38,943 bases of DNA from positions 1-38,943 of the forward strand of contig CAZBWH010000024.1 in NCBI GenBank assembly GCA_964495595.1, written 5' to 3'. The translations under genes were made by a program, and so were the position numbers. Position 1 is the first letter of the stretch, and every line of letters starts with the position of its first letter. Under the pieces are notes generated by a model that was not told the origin of the DNA, made no database searches, and saw nothing but the letters and a program-made list of their open reading frames with translations. The DNA comes from CALMFQ01 sp964495595. GTDB taxonomy: Bacteria; Pseudomonadota; Gammaproteobacteria; Burkholderiales; SCOH01. Positions 7,450 to 15,741 of the stretch are shown piece after piece.

Positions 7450-9705
7450 TCAGTCCGAAAAAGCGGTTGAAGGCAGCTGGATCACGAAAGTGAACGGAGT
7501 GAAACCAAACTCGGTAGCCGGGTTGTGCAACTGGATGTTGATGGTTGCGCCCTGCTCCTGCAGAAAGGTACGCACCGCATCCATGCCGACCCCGCGACCG
7601 GAAACCTGGGTGATCTCGGCCGCAGTCGACAGGCCGGATTCAAAGATCAGCTCGGCAACCTGCTCCGGTGCCGGCTTCTGCCCGGCATCGAACACTCCCG
7701 CAGCCAGCCCTTTTTCATAAAGTTTGTGCAAGGCCAAGCCGCGGCCATCATCGCTGATATGCAGCGCTACCTGATCGCCTTCGCGTGCCACGGCGAAGCG
7801 CAGATTGCCCGCTTCCGGCTTGCCGGCGGCGGCCCGCACCTCGGGGCTTTCAATCCCGTGGTCAAGCGAATTACGCACCACATGCATCAGTGAGCTCTTG
7901 AGCGCCTGGGCAAAGGTGTTGTTGAAGGCGAAGTCGCCGTTGACCAGATCGACGGTCGGCGTCGGCTTGTTCAGCTCCTTGGCCAGCGAGGACAGGGAAT
8001 CCACGGCGCCGGAAACCAGCCGTTGCAACGGAATCAGACCCAGATGGCCGATGGCACGCAGCAGGGCCTGGGCAGTATCGCTACCCCCTTGTTGCACCAG
8101 CTTGGTGGCCATTGACTTGAGCGCTGCGATTTCCTCAATGCCGACAAAGGCACCGCGAGTGGTGAGCAGGTCGGAGGCACGCCCTTTGCGGCCCAGCTTG
8201 TCTTCATTGATTTCGATGTATTTGTTGATGGCAGCTTCGACGGCATCCAGCTCCTGCAGCAGCCGGGATTGATCCCACTCGGCATCTCCTTCCTTGCGCA
8301 GCCGGTCGTATTCCTGTTCGGCAGCGTGGGCGGCGTCGGTAATCAGTTTGAATTCGTATGTACGGGCGTTGCCCTTGATGGTGTGCATGTTGCGGAACAA
8401 CGCTGACACCACGTCGAGATTGCGCGCACCAGTTTTCTGGATGAGTTCGCGGTTGTCGGCAACGAACTTGACTGCCGACGCCGTGAATTCGTTGAATTTG
8501 CCGATCGAGATCTTGATGATCTGCGAGATGATGTCCAGCTCTTCTTTCTGGTGCGCAGCGGCCAATTCCAGTTCGCGCAGATGGGTCACGTCCTGCACGA
8601 TCAGCAGCACCTTGTCGACCATGTCGGCATCGTTCTTGATCGGGCTCCAGTTCATTTGCAGGATCTTGGTGCGGCCATCGGCACCCTTGAGCTGCATTTC
8701 GGAGGCCAGCAGGTGAGCGTTGAAATCAAACATCATCGAGTCTTCACCGACGATGGCACCGAGCGCGACTTCGATCTGATCCCTTGCGTCCACCCCCAGG
8801 CTGGATTCGGCGAACAGGGCCTGCAATACGTCCTTGCCTGCGAGATCCTGCTTGCCGAAGATGGTGGTCATGTAGGCGGAGTATTCCGGGTGCAGCTTGT
8901 TGCCGGGCACGACAGTACACACCCCCAAGCTCATGTTGTTCAACATGGCGTTGATATCGTGGGTTTTCTGGCTCAACTGGGCAGTGCGTTCGGCCACACG
9001 CAATTCCAGGGTGGCGTTCTGCTCGGCGATGACGGCGGTCATCCGCACGGTATTGCGAATGAAGAACACCAGCACCCCCATGAACACAAGGTTCATGATG
9101 CCGATGGCCAGGCTCATGTAGAGGTTGAGCGTGGCGGTTTGCTGGGTCTGCTTCAGGGTTTCGACAAAGTTGTTGTAGCTGGAGGAACGGAAGCCCTTGA
9201 CCTGCGCACGCAAATCAGCCAAGGCCTTGTTCATCGCTGCGTTGTTGGTATTGCCCTCGTGCTTGATGATGGCCAGCGAGGTCTTGTAGGCCAGATCCTT
9301 GTAGCTCTTGAAGTCGGCGCGGAGCTTGGCGATGTCCTTGTCACGCGCGGGGTACAGCTTGGTCATCTCGCTGAACACCTTGTCGGCTTCGTCGTAGAAC
9401 GTGACGGCTTCGTCCAGAGTGTCTTTTTCAGCGGTCATGGCTCCTTGCATGAACCGCTCTTCCATTTTGTCCAGCCGCACGATGTTGGCGTCGACTCGCT
9501 CCAGCACCGGGAAGTACAGATCGCGGATTTCGGCAAGCTGGCCGCTACTCTGAATGGACTTCTGCACACTGTAGAAAGTAAACGCCAGGAACACGGTGAT
9601 CGCCACGGCGACCATGATGATGATCTTGCGCATCGGATTGGCGTCCGAGGCGGCCTTGCTCACTTCCTGGGCATTGCTTGGGGTATGCTGGGCGTTGTCG
9701 TTCAC
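7450..9705 (-). CDS. Membrane-bound CheA-like histidine kinase (periplasmic sensor, PAS, Hpt, CheA-type ATPase)
   Basis: This 751-residue hybrid has, in order: TM1 (27-46), a helical periplasmic domain (about 48-193) of four-helix-bundle type, TM2 (195-216), a short coiled coil without an obvious HAMP, a PAS-like domain (about 250-375), and an Hpt domain. Phospho-His H441 is in FRNMHTIKGNARTYEF. A CheA P3-like helical segment (HLGLIPLQRLVSGAVDSL) and a CheA P4-type ATPase complete it, with N-box RNSLDHGIE (N612), DDGRGL (652-657) and SGRGVGMDAV (702-710). It ends right after P4, with no CheW-like P5 domain, so it cannot dock to CheW and receptors in the usual way. The start is GTG at 9705 after GGAAAG. 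An in-frame ATG at 9633 has no ribosome binding site. It is the first gene of the operon. Its ligand is unknown. Confidence 0.88.
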   Translation of the reverse strand: MNDNAQHTPSNAQEVSKAASDANPMRKIIIMVAVAITVFLAFTFYSVQKSIQSSGQLAEIRDLYFPVLERVDANIVRLDKMEERFMQGAMTAEKDTLDEAVTFYDEADKVFSEMTKLYPARDKDIAKLRADFKSYKDLAYKTSLAIIKHEGNTNNAAMNKALADLRAQVKGFRSSSYNNFVETLKQTQQTATLNLYMSLAIGIMNLVFMGVLVFFIRNTVRMTAVIAEQNATLELRVAERTAQLSQKTHDINAMLNNMSLGVCTVVPGNKLHPEYSAYMTTIFGKQDLAGKDVLQALFAESSLGVDARDQIEVALGAIVGEDSMMFDFNAHLLASEMQLKGADGRTKILQMNWSPIKNDADMVDKVLLIVQDVTHLRELELAAAHQKEELDIISQIIKISIGKFNEFTASAVKFVADNRELIQKTGARNLDVVSALFRNMHTIKGNARTYEFKLITDAAHAAEQEYDRLRKEGDAEWDQSRLLQELDAVEAAINKYIEINEDKLGRKGRASDLLTTRGAFVGIEEIAALKSMATKLVQQGGSDTAQALLRAIGHLGLIPLQRLVSGAVDSLSSLAKELNKPTPTVDLVNGDFAFNNTFAQALKSSLMHVVRNSLDHGIESPEVRAAAGKPEAGNLRFAVAREGDQVALHISDDGRGLALHKLYEKGLAAGVFDAGQKPAPEQVAELIFESGLSTAAEITQVSGRGVGMDAVRTFLQEQGATINIQLHNPATEFGFTPFTFVIQLPSTAFSD

Positions 9706-9948
9706 AGTCTTTCCGTCTCATGGGAGCAGGCCTGGCAGCGGGCCATGCAGATTGAAGCCAAATGACCTTTGGTAAAGGTTTAGCCTGTACACCGGTCTTA
9801 ATTCAAGGAGGACCAGCTCCTGTTGTCGTCCTGGGCAGCTGCTATGTTCTGCCGCTGCACCGCTTGTTTATATACTGATGTAGATGAGCGGGCATGGCTT
9901 TGCAAGCCGTTCCGGCAAATTTGCCCCTGGCAGGCATTGGCGTCAGGA
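9706..9948 (-). promoter_or_regulatory. Upstream region of the chemosensory-like operon
   Basis: This 243-base gap between the kinase start and the sulP stop should carry the operon promoter on the minus strand. It contains a 15-base inverted repeat, ACCTTT-GGT-AAAGGT, at 9765-9779, about 60 bases before the start, which could be an operator. An AT-rich patch lies near 9866-9876 (TTTATATACT on plus). I find no clear -35/-10 pair and no sigma-28 or sigma-54 match. A sulP terminator is not evident. Confidence 0.35.
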
Positions 9949-11607
9949 TCAGCCTCTGGCTTGTCCCGCCTGCCGGATGGCGCTGGCCAGGTCGGGCTGG
10001 ATCGCCTCTTTGGACAGGGTTTCGTCCAGCCGGGCCAGCGTCAGTTTGGCCAGTACGACATCGTTGACTTCGCAGATCAGCATGGAAATTCCCCTGCGTT
10101 TGAACAGCTTGGCCATTTCGCGCAAGGTATTGATTCCGGTGGCATCGATAAAGGGCACCCGTCCAAGCCGCAGAATGACAACCTGCACATCGGCGCCGAT
10201 CGAATGCAGTGTGCGCTCGAAGGTTTCGGCAGCGCCGAAGAAGAACGGGCCATCGACCGAATACACCATCACCCCGGCGGGCACGCGCGTTTGGGGGTCG
10301 AGGGCCAGCTCGCGCTGCAGCTCGGCTGCAGACAGCCCTTCTACCTTGACTGTGCCAGCCATGCGCTTCATGAACAGCAGCGCGGCCAGGATGACTCCGA
10401 CGTTCACCGCCAGCACCAGATCGGCAAACACCGTCAGTACGAAGGTGATCAGCAGCACCCAGCGGTCGTTGACCGGGGCGCGGCGGGCCAGCTCGACGAA
10501 ATGCGGCAGTTCACTCATGTTGTAGGCAACGACAAACAGGATGGCCGACAAGGCGCACAGCGGGATGTAGCTTGCCAGGGGAGCGGCAACCAGCATGATG
10601 GCGATCAGCACCAGTCCGTGCACGAAACTGGCCAGCGGACTGGTGCCTCCGTTACGGATATTGGTGGCGGTGCGGGCCAGCGCGCCGGTGGCGGCAAAGC
10701 CGCCGAAGAACGGCGCGACGATGTTGCCGACGCCCTGGCCGATCAGCTCCTGGTTTGAATCATGGCGGGTACCGGCCATGCCGTCGGCGACCACGGCTGA
10801 GAGCAGCGATTCAATGGCCCCCAGCAACGCAATGGTCAATGCAGGCCCAAGCAGCTCCACCACCCGGGTAAAGGTCAGCGGAGGCCACTGCAGGTGTGGC
10901 AGTCCTTGCGGGATGCCTCCGAAGGCGGTGCCGATGGTTTGTACGCCCTCGAAACGGGCCAGGTACTGGATCAGGGTGACGACGATCATCGCCAGCAAAG
11001 GGCCGGGCACACGCGCCAGCCTGCCGGGCAACCAGCGCGCCGCCTTGAAGGTGATCAGCAGGGCCAGCAAGGCCAGTCCGGTGGTGGCCCAGTGGGCCCT
11101 GGGCAGTGCATCGACCAGCAACAACAGCTTGTCGTGAAAATGGTGGATGCCGGTGAAGCTGACCTGCAGGCCGAAAAAGTCATTCCATTGACCCACCCAG
11201 ATAATGACGGCAATGCCGGTGGTGAAACCGACGATGACTGGCTCGGGGATGAACTTGATGATCCCGCCTAGCCGCGCCAATCCCATGGCCAGCAACAGCA
11301 CACCGGCCATCAGCGTGGCGATTTGCAGGCCGCCTACGCCGTATTTGGCGGTAATGCCCGACAATATGACAATGAATGCGCCGGTCGGGCCGCTGATCTG
11401 CACCCGGCTGCCGCCCAGCGCGGCAATCACGAATGCGGCGATGATGGCGGTGTACAGCCCTTGCTCGGGTTTGGCGCCCGAGGCGATGGCAAACGCCATG
11501 GCCAGCGGCAGGGCGATGACGCCTACCACCAGTCCGGCCAGCAGGTTGGACAGCAGATGGGGGCGGCGGAACAGGCCGGCGCGATGGGATTCAAGTAAGG
11601 CGATCAT
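9949..11607 (-). CDS. SulP-family anion transporter with STAS domain
   Basis: A 552-residue SulP/SLC26 permease. The N-terminal half has the family entry sequence (LLAGLVVGVIALPLAMAFAIASG) and the signature GGSRVQISGPTGAF. About 11-12 membrane helices follow, and a cytoplasmic STAS domain (about 420-545) contains the conserved PFIDATGINTLREM loop. Such proteins carry sulfate, bicarbonate or other anions across the inner membrane. The substrate cannot be read from sequence alone, so I give no symbol. The start at 11607 follows an AGGAAT site by a few bases. The gene is alone, with the lipoprotein gene divergent across 180 bases. I see no carbonic anhydrase gene beside it, which would have favoured bicarbonate. 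Confidence 0.93.
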   Translation of the reverse strand: MIALLESHRAGLFRRPHLLSNLLAGLVVGVIALPLAMAFAIASGAKPEQGLYTAIIAAFVIAALGGSRVQISGPTGAFIVILSGITAKYGVGGLQIATLMAGVLLLAMGLARLGGIIKFIPEPVIVGFTTGIAVIIWVGQWNDFFGLQVSFTGIHHFHDKLLLLVDALPRAHWATTGLALLALLITFKAARWLPGRLARVPGPLLAMIVVTLIQYLARFEGVQTIGTAFGGIPQGLPHLQWPPLTFTRVVELLGPALTIALLGAIESLLSAVVADGMAGTRHDSNQELIGQGVGNIVAPFFGGFAATGALARTATNIRNGGTSPLASFVHGLVLIAIMLVAAPLASYIPLCALSAILFVVAYNMSELPHFVELARRAPVNDRWVLLITFVLTVFADLVLAVNVGVILAALLFMKRMAGTVKVEGLSAAELQRELALDPQTRVPAGVMVYSVDGPFFFGAAETFERTLHSIGADVQVVILRLGRVPFIDATGINTLREMAKLFKRRGISMLICEVNDVVLAKLTLARLDETLSKEAIQPDLASAIRQAGQARG

Positions 11608-11787
11608 GCGATATTCCTGCCGGTAGCGGGCGACGGGCGGTGCAGCACAACGCGGTGCACATAGCCTTTATAGTGTGTCGTACGGCAGTCGACTGGAACA
11701 AACCCTGGCTGAATGGCGGCAGAGGATCAATACTTGAGTCCTGTCTGACCCGGAATGTCCCGGTGATTTGATTCAGGAGTCTTCGTC

Positions 11788-12066
11788 ATGTCCAGACAAT
11801 TGCGGTGCTTGCCCTTGCTGGCGGGCCTGGCTCTGGCGGGTTGCCAGCCGTCGGGTTATGTCCATTGTGTCGTCGTGCGCGACCCGGCGCAGTTCTCTGG
11901 CGAGTGGCTGAAGCACTCGGGAGCCGAGTCCGATTCGGTAATGAAGCTGGCCGAGTGTCAGGCCAAGGAGCGGGCGATCAAGGAGCAGGATGGTGCGCGG
12001 GTGGGCCGGGTTCGCTGGGCAGAGTGCCTGAGCGGGCCGGATTGCGACGAAGCAGGCGCATTCTAA
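11788..12066 (+). CDS. Small putative lipoprotein
   Basis: A 92-residue protein that I do not recognise as a named family. It opens with a lipoprotein signal peptide (MSRQLRCLPLLAGLALAGC) whose lipobox LAGC places the lipidated Cys at position 19. The mature part is about 73 residues, polar, with several Cys residues and an E/A/K-rich central helix. The start is well supported by AGGAG upstream (about 11776-11780). It precedes a YjdF-like membrane protein by 60 bases on the same strand and may be co-transcribed with it. The location is envelope, likely outer membrane (no Asp at +2). The function is unknown. Confidence 0.72.
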   Translation: MSRQLRCLPLLAGLALAGCQPSGYVHCVVVRDPAQFSGEWLKHSGAESDSVMKLAECQAKERAIKEQDGARVGRVRWAECLSGPDCDEAGAF

Positions 12067-12126
12067 TCAACGCCCAGCCCGCCCGTTCGGGCTGACGCAT
12101 TGCAAACATAAGGAACCGAAAGCCGA

Positions 12127-12741
12127 ATGACTGATCGTACTCCCTGGCTGATTGCCATGTCTGCACTGGTGCTGCTGGCCTTGCTGGCATCCGGTGCAGC
12201 ACCGTTCGACCGCGCTACCTGGCTGCTGGAAGTATTGCCCGTCATGCTGGCCCTGCCCGCACTCTGGCTGACGTATCGCCGCCAGCCGCTGACCACGCTG
12301 CTGTATGGCTGCATTGCCGTGCATGCGCTGGTGCTGATCCTGGGCGGAACCTACACCTACGCCAGGGTGCCGCTGGGGTTCTGGCTGGCTGACTGGCTGG
12401 ACCTGACACGCAATCCGTATGACAAGATCGGGCATTTTTTCCAGGGATTCGTCCCGGCGCTGCTGGCACGGGAGATCCTGTCCAGGGGGCATTATGTTGC
12501 CAGTCAGCGGATGCTGGCCTTTCTGTCAGTGTGCGTGGTGCTGGCAGTAAGTGCCAGCTATGAGCTGATCGAATGGGCTGCGGCACTACTGCTGGGCCAG
12601 GGCGCCGACGAATTTCTGGGAACACAGGGCGACCCGTGGGATACCCAGTCCGATATGTTCATGGCGCTGATCGGCGCACTGGTGGCGTTGACGCTGTGCT
12701 CACGCTGGCAGGATCAGCAAATGGCCCGGCTCGATGTCTGA
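12127..12741 (+). CDS. DUF2238/YjdF-family inner-membrane protein
   Basis: A 204-residue polytopic protein with about five to six membrane helices. The conserved family segments are NPYDKIGHFFQGFVPALLAREIL (around residues 97-119) and SYELIEWAAALLLGQGADEFLG followed by QGDPWDTQSDMFMALIGA. The acidic and His residues in these segments (DKIGH, YELIEW, DPWDTQSDM) are the family hallmark, and their role is unknown. The length matches E. coli YjdF (about 210). The reading frame overlaps the start region of the following OmpA-like gene. No specific regulation is visible. Confidence 0.85.
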   Translation: MTDRTPWLIAMSALVLLALLASGAAPFDRATWLLEVLPVMLALPALWLTYRRQPLTTLLYGCIAVHALVLILGGTYTYARVPLGFWLADWLDLTRNPYDKIGHFFQGFVPALLAREILSRGHYVASQRMLAFLSVCVVLAVSASYELIEWAAALLLGQGADEFLGTQGDPWDTQSDMFMALIGALVALTLCSRWQDQQMARLDV

Positions 12742-12802
12742 CGCCAGCAGTCTGCCGGACTTGAGCGATCGTCGCGAGCCGAGTGGAAAAACGAGGACAG
12801 AG

Positions 12803-14110
12803 TTGCCCGTTTTCCCCACTGGCACAGCAGGCCAGTCTCAAGTCCGACAGGCTGCTAGACGGGCACTCTGCCTGGTGCTGGCGGGACTGTCGGCCTGCAC
12901 GACGCCCTTGCCCTCCCCGTTACCCCCTCCGCCCCCCGCTGGGCCGCAGGTTCCGCACTTGCCGCCGACGTTGCCGGCTGCGGCCCTGGCCAGCGTGGTG
13001 GTGGAGGTGGAAGACGAGCGGTTGCAGTTCGATCCGGCGATCAGGCAGGCTAGCCAGGTGCTGTTTGCCGGTGTGCCGCCGTCAACAGGGGGGCAGCCAT
13101 TGGTGATCGGGGTGCCGGTGATCGGCAACACCGGCATCCAGACCGGCGCGACCGAGGCGATGGGTGCCATGCTGGCAGCCAGGCTGTCCACCCTGCGCCC
13201 TGACCTGCGCCTGCGGCCATTCAGCAGCGACAGTCTGGCAGCCCGCCCCTGGCTGCTGCTGGCGACCCTGACGCCGGTGCATTCGGTACACCAGCCGGAA
13301 CAGCCACCGGCCGAATACCGCTTGTGCCTGGCTCTGGCTGATCTGGCCAGTGGCACTCTGCTGGCTACGGCACAGGTCAAGACACGGACCGATGATTTTG
13401 ATCCGACACCGCTACCCTTGTTCATTGATCTGCCATTGTGGGCACCCGATCCGGTGCAACTGGCGGTGACTCGCTCATGCCGCAACGGCCGAACCGGTGA
13501 AATGCTACCCGAGGTGTGGCGCGAATCGCTGCCGGCAGCACCACTGATCCAGCAGGCAACACTGGCGTATCACGAGCAGCGCTTTGCCCAGGCGCAGAAG
13601 CTGTTTGAGACGGCCCTGCCTCTGGCGGCCGGGCACGCTGCCCAGATCCACGCCTCGCTTTATCTGCTGCATGTGCGGCGTGGCAACCGGGCCGCAGCAA
13701 TGCAATCGTTTGCCGGCTTTGCCCGACGGGCACTGGCGCAGGGGCGGCTGACGGCACGTTTCAATTTCGGCGCCGGCACCAGCCGGATGCTGGCGAGCCA
13801 ACACCCCTACTCCGACTGGCTGCGCGAAATCGGCCAGCAGATGCTGCGTAGCGGCCAGTGTCTGGCGGTGGTCGGCCACAGCCGCCACATGGGCTCGCCG
13901 GTGGCTGAAGATCGCCTGTCGCTGCAACGGGCACAATGGGTCGGCCAGCGGCTGCTGGCCCAGACGCCCGCACTGGCAGGCCGGGTGCATGCACTGGGCA
14001 TGGGGGCCCGGTTGTCGCTGGTGGGCAGCGGCGACGACAGCGATGCCGATGCGCTGGATCAGCGAATCGAATTCCGCCCTGCGACCTGCTACCGGCCTGA
14101 GCGCCAATAG
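12803..14110 (+). CDS. OmpA-C-like lipoprotein with TPR-like segment
   Basis: A putative outer-membrane lipoprotein of 435 residues from a TTG at 12803, or 458 from an ATG at 12734 that overlaps the yjdF-like stop by eight bases. I prefer the TTG. It has GAGG six bases upstream, and it gives a normal signal peptide (RRALCLVLAGLSAC) with lipobox Cys about 32 residues in, instead of an unusual 50-residue leader. A Pro-rich linker follows, then an unrecognised domain, a helical TPR-like part (YHEQRFAQAQKLFETAL) and an OmpA-C-like end (VVGHSRHMGS, RLSLQRAQWVGQRLL, ALGMGARL, DQRIEFRP). The peptidoglycan-binding Asp of GHTD is replaced (GHSR), while the partner Arg in LSLQR is kept at the normal 15-residue spacing. 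The stop codon lies inside a repeat element. Confidence 0.72.
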   Translation: MPVFPTGTAGQSQVRQAARRALCLVLAGLSACTTPLPSPLPPPPPAGPQVPHLPPTLPAAALASVVVEVEDERLQFDPAIRQASQVLFAGVPPSTGGQPLVIGVPVIGNTGIQTGATEAMGAMLAARLSTLRPDLRLRPFSSDSLAARPWLLLATLTPVHSVHQPEQPPAEYRLCLALADLASGTLLATAQVKTRTDDFDPTPLPLFIDLPLWAPDPVQLAVTRSCRNGRTGEMLPEVWRESLPAAPLIQQATLAYHEQRFAQAQKLFETALPLAAGHAAQIHASLYLLHVRRGNRAAAMQSFAGFARRALAQGRLTARFNFGAGTSRMLASQHPYSDWLREIGQQMLRSGQCLAVVGHSRHMGSPVAEDRLSLQRAQWVGQRLLAQTPALAGRVHALGMGARLSLVGSGDDSDADALDQRIEFRPATCYRPERQ

Positions 14111-14168
14111 GGACGGGGCCTGCAGGCCGAGCTACAAGCCAATACGGGCGCGGCCTGCAGCCTGGTCA
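14105..14168. repeat. Two-unit 35-bp tandem intergenic repeat, copy 2
   Basis: Units begin CAATAGGGACGGGGCCTGCA at 14105 and CAATACGGGCGCGGCCTGCA at 14140, again exactly 35 bases apart and matching the element at 4572-4636 in order and spacing. Unit 1 holds the 12-bp palindrome GGCCTGCAGGCC. The element fills the gap between the convergent OmpA-like gene and dacB. The TAG of its first CAATAG is the stop codon of the OmpA-like gene. Confidence 0.75.
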
Positions 14169-15626
14169 GTCGCTGGCAGCCAATCGGGATGGCGCGGCAC
14201 CCTGGCCGGCCACCCAGTCGATCCAGCGGTCCAGAGCCGGGTTGGCATTGGCGGCTGCCGGATGGTTGACGATGCCGACAATCACCCATTTCCGGCCATC
14301 CGCTGCGTGCACATAGCCGGCAATGCTGCGCACCCCTTCGAGTGAGCCCGTCTTGATGTGGGCACGTCCGGCAGCCGGCCGGTCTTGCAGGCGCCGTTTC
14401 ATCGTACCGTCGGACGCCACCAGTGGCAGGCTGCTTTCCAGCTCGGCCCCCAGCGGGCTGGCTTGGGCGAGATCGAGCAAGGCGGCCAGACTGGCCGCGC
14501 TGATCCGCTCATGGCGCGATAGGCCGGCGCCGTTTTCCAGCACCAGCTCAGGCAGCGCCAGCCCGCGCTGTGCCAGCCAGCGGCGCACCGCTTGTCCGGC
14601 GGCCGGCAGGGGATTGCCCCCCGGCGGCGTATCGGCCAGCCCCAGGGTGAGATATAGCAAGCGGGCCTGGGTGTTGTTGCTGAACTTGTTGATATCGCGA
14701 ATCACCTCGACCAGTGGCGGCGACGGGTAACTGAACCAGAGGCGTGCATCGGCCGGCGTCGCGCCTTCGATGACCTGCCCGGTCAGCTCACCTCCCATCT
14801 CCTGCCACAACGCACTGAGCAAGGCGGCGCTGTATGCGCCCGCATTGAGCACGGCAACGTATTCATTCCGCTCACCGCAGGCCAGTCGATAGCGCCCGCT
14901 GACCGTGATCTGGCGGGAATGGGTGACGGAAACCTGCCAGCCGGATTTCCAGTCGCCACAGGGCTGCGCATCCGGCTGCAGCTGATTAACCAGCTCGATC
15001 GCCGGCAACGCCGGGTCGGCCAGCACGGCAACCTGCCCTGACTGAGGCAGCAGTGTCAGCCGGACGGTGCGGAAATTGGTCAGCAAGGGGTCCGGTTCGA
15101 CATGGTAAGGACGGTGTGGCGTATCATCGAAATCAGCCCCCGCCGCCGGTAACTGCCAGGCGCTGCGATCCAGCAGCACATCCCCCTCGATCCGGCGCAC
15201 GCCACGCAAGCGCAGTTCACGCAGCAACAGCCAGCAGTGCTCCAGCAGCAGCCGCGGGTCTCCCCCGCCGCGCAGCACCAGCCGGCCGGAGAACGTCCCG
15301 TCGCGCAACTTTCCCGCCTGCCAAACCGTCGTCTGCCAGCGGTACTGCGGCCCGAGCAGCTCCAACCCGGCAAAAGTAGTCAGCAGTTTCATCACCGATG
15401 CCGGATTCATCGGCTCACCGGCCCGCCAGGCCACCCCGCCCTGCGGCTCCCCTACCGGCCGGGCCAGCAGCGCCACATGGCTGAGCGGCACATCGGCATC
15501 GGCCAAAGCCTGCCGCACCTCGGCTGGCACCACTTGCGCTGGATCTATCGCCGCTGCAGCGCTATAACAGGAAAGGGCCGCGCCGAGCAGCCCGATTGGC
15601 CAAGCGGCCGTTCGAATCAATATCAT
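14166..15626 (-). CDS. dacB: D-alanyl-D-alanine carboxypeptidase/endopeptidase (PBP4, peptidase S13)
   Basis: A 486-residue periplasmic penicillin-binding protein 4 that trims pentapeptides and cleaves peptide cross-links in peptidoglycan. The signal peptide is residues 1 to about 26. The three active-site motifs are all present: SxxK as S77-V-M-K80 (NPASVMKLLTT), SxN in KFSNNTQARLL, and KTG in HIKTGSLEGVRSIAGYV. The insert between the first two motifs is typical of class C. The frame is open to 15842, but the ATG at 15626 starts the signal peptide and follows AAGGAAT. It is divergent from pelA, and the real start of pelA decides how much promoter space they share. The gene end touches the repeat at 14105-14168. 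Confidence 0.95.
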   Translation of the reverse strand: MILIRTAAWPIGLLGAALSCYSAAAAIDPAQVVPAEVRQALADADVPLSHVALLARPVGEPQGGVAWRAGEPMNPASVMKLLTTFAGLELLGPQYRWQTTVWQAGKLRDGTFSGRLVLRGGGDPRLLLEHCWLLLRELRLRGVRRIEGDVLLDRSAWQLPAAGADFDDTPHRPYHVEPDPLLTNFRTVRLTLLPQSGQVAVLADPALPAIELVNQLQPDAQPCGDWKSGWQVSVTHSRQITVSGRYRLACGERNEYVAVLNAGAYSAALLSALWQEMGGELTGQVIEGATPADARLWFSYPSPPLVEVIRDINKFSNNTQARLLYLTLGLADTPPGGNPLPAAGQAVRRWLAQRGLALPELVLENGAGLSRHERISAASLAALLDLAQASPLGAELESSLPLVASDGTMKRRLQDRPAAGRAHIKTGSLEGVRSIAGYVHAADGRKWVIVGIVNHPAAANANPALDRWIDWVAGQGAAPSRLAASD

Positions 15627-15741
15627 CCGTCTGGATTCCTTAATGAGTGGATCATTCCTGTTGCCAGCGGCCGGCTGGATCTGGGCCATGCTCGCTCGCC
15701 GCGCCGGAAATCCGTTACGCGCCCGCTGGCTTGCCAGACGC

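Noticed and set aside
8551..9765. Plus-strand open frame of 404 codons over the kinase gene
   Set aside because: It is a His/Gly/Val-rich shadow of the minus-strand kinase, which has clear Hpt and ATPase motifs.
15534..15548. Possible sigma-54 promoter for pel (TGGCAC followed by TTGC)
   Set aside because: The spacing between GG and GC is eight bases instead of the required ten.
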